64,000 nt of DNA, taken from Pseudomonadota bacterium. Lineage in GTDB: Bacteria > Pseudomonadota > Alphaproteobacteria > Caulobacterales > Caulobacteraceae. The position numbers and the translations under genes were made by a program. The notes beneath the pieces were generated by a model. The model saw nothing but the letters and a program-made list of their open reading frames with translations. It searched no databases and was not told the DNA's origin. The stretch spans positions 248,001-312,000 of the forward strand of contig JAFECT010000004.1 of assembly GCA_018241995.1 (NCBI GenBank), written 5' to 3'. Shown here one piece after another: positions 29,705-40,166 of the stretch (positions are counted from its first letter, which is position 1; the number at the start of each line of letters is the position of its first letter).

Positions 29705-31738
29705 GTGAAAACGCTCATGCTTTGCGCCGCCGCCCTGGCCGCGCTGTCCGTCGCCGCCGCCCACGCTCAGGACGCGTCTCAGCCGCAGCACTACGGGACC
29801 TGGGGCTTCGACACGGCCGGCCAGGACACTGCGACCAAGCCGGGCGACGACTTCTTCCGCTACGCCAACGGCAAGTGGGACGACAACACCCCCATCCCCG
29901 CCGACCATACCCGCTATGGCGTCGACTATGTGCTTTCCGACACCGCCGAGGCGCGGGTGCGCGCGATCATGGAGAACGGCGCCAAGGGGATCAGCGGCCC
30001 GGCCGCGATCGAGGCCGGCAAGGTCGGCGCCTACTACCACGCCTTCATGGACGAGGGCCGGATCGAGGCCCTGGGCTTCAAGCCGATCGCGCCGGAGCTG
30101 GCGGCCATCCGCAAGGCGCAGAGCCGCAACGCCCTGGCGATCGACGCCGCTGCGCCCGGAACCTTCCTGCGCTCGACCTTCCGGCTCGGCATCGAGTCCG
30201 ACCTGAAGGCGCCGGATCACTACGCAGTCTACCTCGGCCAGGGCGGCCTGAGCCTGCCGGACCGGGACTACTATCTGACCCCGCAGTTCGCCGCGAAGAA
30301 GCAGGCCTACCAGGCCTATATCGCCCAGATGCTGGGCATGATCGGCTGGAAGAATCCGGAAGCCAACGCCAAGGCCATCGTTGAGCTGGAGACCTCGATC
30401 GCCCAGGTCAGCTGGAGCCGTGTCGAGCAGCGCGATCCGAACAAGACCTACAACCCCATGACCCTGGCGGAATTGCAGGCCAAGGCTCCGGGCTTCCCCT
30501 GGAAGGCGTGGCTGGCCAAGGCCGAGCTTCCGGGGGTCAATCGCGTGATCGTCGGCCAGCCGCCGGCGGTGACCAAGATCGCCCACATCTGGTCCACGAC
30601 GCCGCTTTCGACGCTGAAGGCCTGGAGCGCCTTCCGCACCGCCGACGGCGCCGCGCCCTACCTGTCCAAGGCCTTCGTGGACGCCAACTTCGAGTTCCGT
30701 TCGCGCACCCTGCAGGGCGCCAAGGAGCAGCGTCCGCGCTGGAAGCGCGCCGTCGCGACCGTGGATCGCGGCATGGGCGAGGCCGTGGGCCGGGTCTATG
30801 TGGCCAAGTGGTTCCCGCCGGAGTCCAAGGCCAAGATCGACGCCCTGGTGGCCGAGCTGCGCGTGGCGCTGCACGCCCGCATCGACAACCTGACCTGGAT
30901 GAGCCCGGCGACCAAGGCCAAGGCCAACGCCAAGCTCGACAAGTTCACCGTCAAGATCGCCTACCCGACCCGCTGGCGCGACTATGCCGCCCTGAAGGTC
31001 TCGACCGGCAACCTGACGGGGGATGTGCGTGCGGCCAACCGCTTCGACTGGGAGCGCGACGTCAAGCGGCTGCACAAGCCGGTCGACCGTCTGGAGTGGG
31101 GCATGACGCCCCAGACCGTGAACGCCTACTATAACCCCAGCCTCAACGAGATCGTGTTCCCGGCCGCCATCCTGCAGGCGCCCTATTTCGATCCGGACGC
31201 CGACCCGGCAGCCAACTACGGCGCCATCGGGGGCGTGATCGGCCACGAGATGACCCACGGCTTCGACGACGAGGGCAGGAAGTTCGACGGCGCGGGCGTG
31301 CTGGCCGACTGGTGGACCGCCGAGGACGGCACCAAGTTCGACGCCTCGGCCAAGCGTCTGGGCACGCAGTACGACGCCTTCGAGCCGTTCCCCGGCGCCC
31401 ACGTGAAGGGCGAGCTGACCATGGGCGAGAACATCGCCGACCTGGGCGGCATCCTGGTGGCGCTGGACGCCTATCACCGCTCGCTGCACGGCAAGCCGGC
31501 GCCGGTGATCGACGGCCTGACCGGCGACCAGCGCTTCTTCCTGGCCTACGCCCAGTCCTGGCGCGACAAGGGCCGCGAGGATCAGGTGCGCCAGCAGCTG
31601 GTCAGCGACCCGCACTCGCCGGAGATCTATCGCGTCAACGGCATCGTGCGGAACGTGGACGCCTGGTACGCGGCCTTCAGCGTAAAGCCGGGTGACAAGC
31701 TCTATCTGGCGCCGGAGGATCGCGTCCGCATCTGGTAG
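29705..31738 (+). CDS. M13 family (neprilysin/PepO-like) zinc endopeptidase, exported
   Basis: 677 residues. Signal peptide to AAAHAQ near residue 22. M13 landmarks: GDDFFRYANGKW near the N-terminus, NAYYNPSLNEIVFPAAIL, the zinc motif IGHEMTHGFDDEG near residue 514, GENIADLGG (third ligand Glu) and the C-terminal YRVNGIVRNVDAWYAAF. It cleaves peptides on the amino side of hydrophobic residues. The GTG start at 29705 has GGGGA upstream; an in-frame ATG at 29636 would precede a poor signal peptide. The amidohydrolase gene starts 14 bp downstream. Confidence 0.95.
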   Translation: MKTLMLCAAALAALSVAAAHAQDASQPQHYGTWGFDTAGQDTATKPGDDFFRYANGKWDDNTPIPADHTRYGVDYVLSDTAEARVRAIMENGAKGISGPAAIEAGKVGAYYHAFMDEGRIEALGFKPIAPELAAIRKAQSRNALAIDAAAPGTFLRSTFRLGIESDLKAPDHYAVYLGQGGLSLPDRDYYLTPQFAAKKQAYQAYIAQMLGMIGWKNPEANAKAIVELETSIAQVSWSRVEQRDPNKTYNPMTLAELQAKAPGFPWKAWLAKAELPGVNRVIVGQPPAVTKIAHIWSTTPLSTLKAWSAFRTADGAAPYLSKAFVDANFEFRSRTLQGAKEQRPRWKRAVATVDRGMGEAVGRVYVAKWFPPESKAKIDALVAELRVALHARIDNLTWMSPATKAKANAKLDKFTVKIAYPTRWRDYAALKVSTGNLTGDVRAANRFDWERDVKRLHKPVDRLEWGMTPQTVNAYYNPSLNEIVFPAAILQAPYFDPDADPAANYGAIGGVIGHEMTHGFDDEGRKFDGAGVLADWWTAEDGTKFDASAKRLGTQYDAFEPFPGAHVKGELTMGENIADLGGILVALDAYHRSLHGKPAPVIDGLTGDQRFFLAYAQSWRDKGREDQVRQQLVSDPHSPEIYRVNGIVRNVDAWYAAFSVKPGDKLYLAPEDRVRIW

Positions 31739-31752
31739 GGCCGGAGGGGACG

Positions 31753-33456
31753 ATGGGGGAGCTTTCAAGGCGTGGACTGATCGCGGCGGCGGGCTTGATC
31801 GGCACGGGAATGGCCGAGCCTCCCTCTCGCCTGCACTCCATGCGCCCAAAGAGTGCTTCGGAGTGGTACACGGACCTAGCCACCGAACTGGTGCTCACCA
31901 ACGGCAAGATATGGACGGGTTGGGCGGAGGAGCCCGAGGCCGTAGACATCGGCATCTCGGGAGACCGCATCCTCTGGATCGGCTCGCGTGACATCGATGC
32001 GCCATCAGCGCCGCCCAGCGTCAAAAGGGTCGACCTCGGCGGCAAGCGGGTGACGCCTGGCTTCTACGACGCCCACGCGCACCCGATCGATTCCGGGGTG
32101 CAGCTGTTGTTGCAGGTCGCCTGCGACAGCCCCTCGATCGAGGAAATCAAGCACCGGCTGAGGCAGCGCGTCGAGCAGACCAAGCCCGGCGAATGGGTGG
32201 TGGGCTTCCTCTACGACGACGCCAAGACCGAACGGCCACTGAACCGCGCTGACCTGGACGAGGTGGCGCCGATCCATCCGATCCTGGTCACCCACCGCGG
32301 CGGCCACACCGGCTTCGTCAACTCCGCGGCCCTGATCGCGGCGCATATCGAAGAGACCGTCGCCGATCCCCCTGGCGGCCGCTTCTTCCGCGACGCCAAC
32401 GGCCGCTTGAACGGCCGCGTCGGCGACAACGCCAAGACCAGGTTCGAAGAGCTTTCCAGCCGCGCGCCCACGCGCGAGGAATGGCGCAAGGGCGCGGAGC
32501 TGATCACCCGTATGTTCGCGTCCAAGGGCGTGACCTCGGCGGTGGATGCGGCGGGCTCGCCCGAAGGCTTGATGGGCTATGTCGACGCCCATGACGCTGG
32601 CGCGCTGAAGAGCCGGATCAGCTGCAACATCTTCGTGGACTTCGTGCCGAAGATGATGGCCGCAGGCATCAAGACCGGCTTCGGCAACGAGTGGGTCAAG
32701 GTCGGCGCCCAGAAGCAGTTCGCCGACGGATCGATCTCGGAGCGCACCGCCTGGATGAGCGCGCCGTACCTGGATATGGACGGCAAGTTCAAAGGCCTGC
32801 AGGTCACACCGCGCGAGGAGCTCTACGCCAAGGCCAAGGCCGCGCACCTAGCCGGCTGGCAGCTCGGCGTCCACGCCAACGGCGATGTCGCCATCGACGA
32901 GGTGCTGGGCGTGTTCGAACAGCTGCAGCGCGAGGCGCCCCGGCGCGATGCTCGCTTCCGCATCGAGCACTGCACCCTGGTCAACGACGACCTGATCCGG
33001 CGGATGAAGGCGGTCGGCGCCATCCCGATCCCGTTCGCGCCCTACGTCTATTTCCACGGCGACGTGATGCACTTCTATGGCAAGGCCCGCACCGAGCACA
33101 TGTTCGCCATGCGCAGCTTCATCGACGCCGGCCTGATGCCGCCGAGTTCGTCCGACTACACCGCCAGTCCTTCGGAGCCGATGATGTGGCTGCAGAGCCA
33201 GGTCACCCGCACCGACCCGGCCAAGAACGTCTGGGGCCCGTCGCAGCGGATCAGTGTCCAGGAGGCCCTGGTTTGCGGCACCATCAACGGCGCGCGCACC
33301 ACCTTCGACGAGGCCGAGCGCGGCACGCTGCAGCCCGGCAAGCTGGCCGACCTGGTGGTCTGGGACCGCGATCCGCTGACCGCCGATCCCATGAGCCTGA
33401 TCGAGATCAAGCCCGAGCGGGTGATGGTCGGCGGGAAGTGGGTGTTTGAAGCGTGA
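31753..33456 (+). CDS. Amidohydrolase family protein (YtcJ-like)
   Basis: 567 residues. N-terminal SRRGLIAAAGLIGTGMAEP suggests a Tat-like signal (SRRGLIAAA), so it may be exported. The composite amidohydrolase fold is seen: a small beta-domain, HAHPIDSG (metal HxH), GGHTGFVNS, QLGVHANGDVAIDEV and the late metal Asp region SSSDYTASP. It ends in the C-terminal beta-domain GTLQPGKLADLVVWDRDPL. Similar to YtcJ/N-substituted formamide deformylase-like enzymes; substrate unknown. GGAGGGG precedes the ATG. It sits between M13 and the zinc protease, probably in one operon. Confidence 0.9.
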   Translation: MGELSRRGLIAAAGLIGTGMAEPPSRLHSMRPKSASEWYTDLATELVLTNGKIWTGWAEEPEAVDIGISGDRILWIGSRDIDAPSAPPSVKRVDLGGKRVTPGFYDAHAHPIDSGVQLLLQVACDSPSIEEIKHRLRQRVEQTKPGEWVVGFLYDDAKTERPLNRADLDEVAPIHPILVTHRGGHTGFVNSAALIAAHIEETVADPPGGRFFRDANGRLNGRVGDNAKTRFEELSSRAPTREEWRKGAELITRMFASKGVTSAVDAAGSPEGLMGYVDAHDAGALKSRISCNIFVDFVPKMMAAGIKTGFGNEWVKVGAQKQFADGSISERTAWMSAPYLDMDGKFKGLQVTPREELYAKAKAAHLAGWQLGVHANGDVAIDEVLGVFEQLQREAPRRDARFRIEHCTLVNDDLIRRMKAVGAIPIPFAPYVYFHGDVMHFYGKARTEHMFAMRSFIDAGLMPPSSSDYTASPSEPMMWLQSQVTRTDPAKNVWGPSQRISVQEALVCGTINGARTTFDEAERGTLQPGKLADLVVWDRDPLTADPMSLIEIKPERVMVGGKWVFEA

Positions 33457-33485
33457 GCCTGAGAGTCCGTTTCCCTGGGGGACCT

Positions 33486-35993
33486 ATGAAGACGAGTACG
33501 AGCCTGCTGGCCCTGGCGATGGCCCTGACTGTGGCCGGCCATGCCGAAGCGAAGTCCAAGGCCAGGCATGCCGCCCCGCCCCCGCCGCCCGCCGCAGCGG
33601 CGCCGCAGCCCCCCAAGGCCTGGTCCGATGTGGTGGCTTCGGCGGAGCGCCGCGACGGCTTGCTGCCGGTCTATGTCGACAAGGCCCAGGGCAAGATCTG
33701 GCTCGAACTGCCGGCGCCGGGCGCCGACGGGATCGCCGGGCGCTACATCTGGCTGACGGCGCTGAAAACCGGCCTCGGCTCCGCGCCCGTGGGCCTGGAC
33801 CGCCACCAGCCGGGCCAGGACCAGATTCTGCTGTTCCGCCGCATCGGCAAGAAGGTGTTCGCAGAGGCTGAGAACCCCAAGTTCGTCGCCACCGGCGCGC
33901 CGCGCGACGAGCAGGTCGCGGCGCAGGAGGCCTTCGCCTACTCCACCCTGTGGGGCGCCGACGTGGCCGCGACCGCGCCCGACGGCCGTATGCTGGTCGA
34001 GATTTCCGGCTTCCTGACCCGCGACGTGATGGGCGTGGCGGACTCGCTGAAGAACGGCGGCGAGCCGGGGTTCAAGCTGGTCGACAACCTTTCCGCCGCC
34101 GACCCCGCCGCGGTGAAGGCGTTCCCCGAGAACCTTGAGTTCGAGGCGCGCCAGACCTTCGCCTCCGACAGCCCCGGCGCCGAGGTGCGCAACATCGCGC
34201 CCGAGCCCAAGCAGATCAGCTTCGTGGTGCGCCATTCGCTGGTGAAACTGCCCGAGCCCGGCTTCAAGCCGGTCGCCTTCGACCCGCGGGTCGGCACCTT
34301 CGCCGGGGTGAAACTGAACTACGCCTCGCCCCTGGGCCAGCCGATCGTGGAGCAGTTCGCCAGCCGCTTCCGCCTGGAGAAGCTCGATCCCACGGCGGCC
34401 AAGTCGCGGGTGAAGAAGCCCATCGTCTTCTACGTCGACCGCTCGGCGCCTGAACCGATCCGCTCGGCGCTGGTCGAGGGCGCCGGCTGGTGGTCCAAGG
34501 CCTTCGAGGACGCGGGCTATATCGACGCGTTCCGCGTGGAGGTCCTGCCCGAGGGCGTGGACCCGCTCGATGTGCGCTACAACGTGATCCACTGGGTCAA
34601 CCGGGCCACGCGCGGCTGGTCCTATGGCCAGCCGGTGATCGACCCGCGCACGGGCGAAAGCATCAAGGGCTCGGTGCTGCTGGGCTCGCTCAGGGTGCGC
34701 CAGGACATCCTGATCTTCGAGAGCCTGGTCGGCGCCGACCTCGACAACACCGGCGGCCCCAACGATCCGGTGCGCGTGGCCCTGGCCCGCATCCGCCAGC
34801 TCGGCGCGCACGAGACCGGCCATGCCCTGGGCTTCGCCCACAACTTCGCGGCCAGCACCCAGGGGCGGCTGTCGGTGATGGACTATCCGCCGCCGCGCAT
34901 CGGGCTGAAGGACGGCAGGATCGACCTGTCGGACGCCTACGCCACAGGCATCGGCCGCTGGGACAAATTCACCGTCGACTGGCTCTACGGGACCGGCGAC
35001 GCCGACGCCAAGACGGCCGCGGCGATCAAGGAGGGTCTGCGCTACGTCACCGACGGCGACTCCCGGCCCCAGGACGCGGCCCAGCCCTGGGGCAGCCTCT
35101 GGGACGACGGCGCCGATCCGGCGACCGAACTCGACCGCATGATGGCCGTGCGCCGCGCAGCCATCGACCAGTTCGGCCTGAAGGCCCTGCACCCCGGCCA
35201 GCCGGTGGCGGAGCTGCGCCGCCGCTATGTGCCGATCTTCCTGCTGCACCGCTATCAGCTCGACGCGGCGTCCAAGCTGTTGGGCGGGGTCGACTACGCC
35301 TATGCCCTGAACGGCGACGGCCGCGAGGCCTCGCCGCCGGTGCCGGCAGCCGACCAGCGCCATGCGCTCACCGCCATGCTGGCGACCCTGACCCCGGCGC
35401 AGCTGGATACGCCGGAGCGCCTTTTGCCCCTGCTCTCGGCCGGCTGGTCGGGCGATGACGACCGGCAGTTCGACATCGAGGTGTTCGGTAATCAGGGCGG
35501 GCCGGTGTTCGACCCGCTGGTGGCCGCCGACGTGGCCGCGACCCTGACCTTCAACGCCGCGCTCGCGCCGGGACGCCTGAACCGCCTGGCCGACCAGCAC
35601 CGCCGCATCGCCGACTTGCCGGGTTCGGGCGAGGTGCTGGACGCCCTGATCGCCAAGACGTTCGCGCCGGAGCCCGACGCACGCCTGGTCGGCATCCAGC
35701 GCCGGGTGCAGACGCGCCTGGTGCTGAGTTTCGCCGAGGCCGCGCGCGACGCGTCGCTGTCCCCCACCGTGGCGGCCGAGATCGACCAGCGCCTGCGCGA
35801 CCTTGCGGGCCGGCTGGACAAGGACAAGTCCGGCGACGGCGTCGATCGCGCCCACCGCGAGCGGCTGGTGCGGCTGATCCGCAATCCGGATGAGCTCGAC
35901 CGCGTGCTGAAGGCCACCACCCGCAAGCTGACCATCCCGCCCGGCATGCCCATCGGCGCCGAAGAGGACTGGTTCGGCGATCTGCCCCTCTGA
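33486..35993 (+). CDS. Zinc-dependent metalloprotease (DUF5117/metzincin-type), exported
   Basis: About 835 residues. Signal peptide MKTSTSLLALAMALTVAGHA, then a Pro-rich linker. DUF5118/DUF5117-like region to about 400, then AHETGHALGFAHNF near residue 441: the extended HExxHxxGxxH zinc motif with the metzincin-type third His. A large C-terminal domain follows (RRRYVPIFLLHRYQLDAASK). The ATG at 33486 has GGGGGACC upstream. An in-frame GTG at 33453 overlaps the previous stop and would add an unusual N-terminus before the signal peptide. Probable broad extracellular or periplasmic protein degradation. Confidence 0.9.
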   Translation: MKTSTSLLALAMALTVAGHAEAKSKARHAAPPPPPAAAAPQPPKAWSDVVASAERRDGLLPVYVDKAQGKIWLELPAPGADGIAGRYIWLTALKTGLGSAPVGLDRHQPGQDQILLFRRIGKKVFAEAENPKFVATGAPRDEQVAAQEAFAYSTLWGADVAATAPDGRMLVEISGFLTRDVMGVADSLKNGGEPGFKLVDNLSAADPAAVKAFPENLEFEARQTFASDSPGAEVRNIAPEPKQISFVVRHSLVKLPEPGFKPVAFDPRVGTFAGVKLNYASPLGQPIVEQFASRFRLEKLDPTAAKSRVKKPIVFYVDRSAPEPIRSALVEGAGWWSKAFEDAGYIDAFRVEVLPEGVDPLDVRYNVIHWVNRATRGWSYGQPVIDPRTGESIKGSVLLGSLRVRQDILIFESLVGADLDNTGGPNDPVRVALARIRQLGAHETGHALGFAHNFAASTQGRLSVMDYPPPRIGLKDGRIDLSDAYATGIGRWDKFTVDWLYGTGDADAKTAAAIKEGLRYVTDGDSRPQDAAQPWGSLWDDGADPATELDRMMAVRRAAIDQFGLKALHPGQPVAELRRRYVPIFLLHRYQLDAASKLLGGVDYAYALNGDGREASPPVPAADQRHALTAMLATLTPAQLDTPERLLPLLSAGWSGDDDRQFDIEVFGNQGGPVFDPLVAADVAATLTFNAALAPGRLNRLADQHRRIADLPGSGEVLDALIAKTFAPEPDARLVGIQRRVQTRLVLSFAEAARDASLSPTVAAEIDQRLRDLAGRLDKDKSGDGVDRAHRERLVRLIRNPDELDRVLKATTRKLTIPPGMPIGAEEDWFGDLPL

Positions 35994-36008
35994 CGACGGA
36001 GACGACCC

Positions 36009-36578
36009 GTGATCCGCACCCTTGTCCTGATGCTGGCTCTCGCCGCCGCGAGCCCCGCCCTGGCCCAGAGCGCGGCGGCGCCCGCGCCCGCCGCAACGCC
36101 GGCGCCGCCGCCCGCCGATCCCAAGGACGTGTCCTCCGACCAGCGCATCGTGCTGGCGGTCTATGAGACCATCTCAGGCCCCGCCGGGCCGCGCGACTGG
36201 AACCGCCTGCGCTCGCTGATGGCGCCGGGCGCGCGCTTCATCGTGACCTCTCCCAACCCCGATGGCGGCATGCGCACCCGTGTGCTGACCACCGAGGACT
36301 ACATCGGCCGAGCGGGCCCCCTGATGCTGAAGGAAGGCTTCTACGAGCACGGCGTGATCGGCCAGGGGTCGAGCTTCAGCCACATCAGCTCCATCGCCAG
36401 CCCTTATGAGAGCCGCCACGCCATGGGCGAGAAGCCCTTCGCGCGCGGGATCAACCACTTCGAGCTGGTCAGCGACGGCAAGCGCTGGTGGATCGCCACC
36501 ATCTCCTGGGAGGCGGAAAGCCCGACCAACCCCCTGCCCGCCTGGGCCGACAAGGCGCTGCTGCCGGGCCTGGACTGA
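36009..36578 (+). CDS. Exported NTF2/SnoaL-like protein
   Basis: 189 residues with a signal peptide to ASPALAQ (about 20), an Ala/Pro linker, and a core with a cone-shaped fold pattern: RIVLAVYETISGPAGPRDWN, a curved sheet (GARFIVTSPN, FSHISSIASPYES) and HFELVSDGKRWWIATISW. No catalytic residues can be named. It starts 15 bp after the zinc protease and is likely co-transcribed. It ends 4 bp before the convergent TRIC gene. Confidence 0.78.
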   Translation: MIRTLVLMLALAAASPALAQSAAAPAPAATPAPPPADPKDVSSDQRIVLAVYETISGPAGPRDWNRLRSLMAPGARFIVTSPNPDGGMRTRVLTTEDYIGRAGPLMLKEGFYEHGVIGQGSSFSHISSIASPYESRHAMGEKPFARGINHFELVSDGKRWWIATISWEAESPTNPLPAWADKALLPGLD

Positions 36579-36582
36579 GGCC

Positions 36583-37218
36583 CTAGTCCTCGCGCCCTCG
36601 CCACAGGGCGCCCTTGAACGGCGGCAGCGACCAGCCGGTGATCAGAGCGAAGGCGCGCATGCCGAAGCCGGCCACAAAGCCCGCGATCCCCGCCCAGGCG
36701 CCGAGCCACGGCGCGCTGAGCACGAACACAGCCGCCCCGAAGGCCGCGGCGGTGATGTAGATCTCGCGCTTGAGCAGGATGGACGGCTCGCCTGCGAGAA
36801 GGTCGCGGATGATGCCGCCCGCCGAGACGGTGATGACGCCCATCAGGACCGCCACCAGCGCCGCCTCGCCATGGCCGACCGCCCGCGCCGCGCCCAGCAC
36901 CGCGAAGGCGCCCAGGCCCACGGCGTCGAGCCACATCAGCGCTCGATGGCCCCACTTCGGATAGCCCAGGGACCAGACCACCGCGCCTACGACGAGGCAG
37001 GTCGCGAGGTAGGCCGGCTGCTGCATCCAGCCGACGGGCACGCCCATCAGCACGTCGCGCAGGGTCCCGCCGCCGATGCCGGTCATGGCCGCGAAGAAGG
37101 TTGCGGTGACCACGTCCTGGCGGGTGCGCAGGGCGGCCAGGGCGCCTGTCGCGGCGAACACGGCGGTCCCGGCGTAGCTCAGGGCGTCGAGCAGGCGGGG
37201 CGAATCGAGCAGCCACAT
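36583..37218 (-). CDS. Trimeric intracellular cation (TRIC) channel family protein
   Basis: 211 residues with seven hydrophobic segments in two repeats. Each repeat carries the family signature: GIGGGTLRDVLMG and VSAGGIIRDLLAG. Formerly UPF0126 (YadS/YvgT). Bacterial members form monovalent-cation channels of uncertain physiology. It is encoded 5 bp downstream of the Nudix gene on the same strand, so the two probably form an operon. ATG at 37218. Confidence 0.93.
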   Translation of the reverse strand: MWLLDSPRLLDALSYAGTAVFAATGALAALRTRQDVVTATFFAAMTGIGGGTLRDVLMGVPVGWMQQPAYLATCLVVGAVVWSLGYPKWGHRALMWLDAVGLGAFAVLGAARAVGHGEAALVAVLMGVITVSAGGIIRDLLAGEPSILLKREIYITAAAFGAAVFVLSAPWLGAWAGIAGFVAGFGMRAFALITGWSLPPFKGALWRGRED

Positions 37219-37223
37219 CGCGT

Positions 37224-37793
37224 CTAGCCCCCGAAGAGATCCGGCCGGCGCAGGCGCAGGGTCTGGATCATGGCCAGGGTCTTGGCGTCCTGAACCCCTC
37301 CGCTGTCGGCGAGGGTGGCGAGGCGTTCAAGCGGCAGTTCGACCACCTCGATCTCCTCATGCTCCTCGGCCACGCCGCCGCCCTCCCCCACGCGATCCGA
37401 AATCGTGTACGGCGCGAGGTAGAGCCCGATGCGTTCGGTGGTGAATCCGGGACTGGTGAAGGCGACGGCGACAGGCTCCAGAAGCCTGAGAGCCAGCCCA
37501 GCCTCCTCCAGCGCCTCGCGCCGCGCCGTCTCCTCAAACGACTCCTCCTCAACCACGCCTGCAATGGCTTCCAGGATGGATTCCGCGCCGATAGCGATCT
37601 GCACGGGCGCGCGCGGCTGGCGCACCAGGATTGCTGTGCGACGCTCCGGGTCGTAGGGGAGCACGGCGACCGCTTCCCCTCGCTCTATGACTTCGCGCTT
37701 CGCCAGCGCACCGGAGCCGGTTTCGATCTCCGCGATCTGAACCTTGAGCCAGCCGTCGTAGGCGGTGCGGAGGGAGCGGATCGTCTGCGCCAT
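37224..37793 (-). CDS. Nudix hydrolase (NudK/ADP-ribose pyrophosphatase-like)
   Basis: 189 residues. Nudix box AGVVEEESFEETARREALEE, continuing AGL, about residues 75-97. The spacing between the first Glu group and REALEEAG is one residue shorter than the textbook box, as I remember for GDP-mannose hydrolase NudK. The flanking core (REVIERGEAVAVLPYDPERR, LVRQPRAP) also fits the NudK/ADPR branch. Likely hydrolyses a nucleotide sugar or ADP-ribose; which one cannot be told. Divergent from parE. Confidence 0.88.
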   Translation of the reverse strand: MAQTIRSLRTAYDGWLKVQIAEIETGSGALAKREVIERGEAVAVLPYDPERRTAILVRQPRAPVQIAIGAESILEAIAGVVEEESFEETARREALEEAGLALRLLEPVAVAFTSPGFTTERIGLYLAPYTISDRVGEGGGVAEEHEEIEVVELPLERLATLADSGGVQDAKTLAMIQTLRLRRPDLFGG

Positions 37794-37916
37794 GCGCCCC
37801 GCCTAGCAGATGGCGGCAGGGCTTGCGAATTCAGGGCGCGACTTTCGGCGGGGTTGCCCTTCCGTTCCGAGCGTCCCATACCCGAAGCCGTTCCGAATCG
37901 CCGCAAAGTTCCGCGT

Positions 37917-40046
<2,130 letters not shown>

Positions 40047-40166
40047 GCCGGTCGCCGAAAACCGCAGGCCCGACGCAACCAAACCACATCCCAAGCGTTG
40101 CCGTTCTGGGACGGTGCATGCCGAGCGTGTGGGGGCACGGCAGGCGCCAAGCAGCGAGGCGGGGGC

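Noticed and set aside
29414..31849. 811-codon antisense frame across the M13 peptidase region
   Set aside because: Overlaps a protein with intact M13 motifs and shows no domain of its own.
33156..35855. 899-codon antisense frame across the zinc protease
   Set aside because: Shadow of the real gene, which has the intact zinc motif; the antisense product is low-complexity.
36009..37227. Plus-strand frame overlapping the TRIC gene
   Set aside because: The antisense frame (36406-37227) lacks any domain while the minus strand shows the two TRIC signatures.
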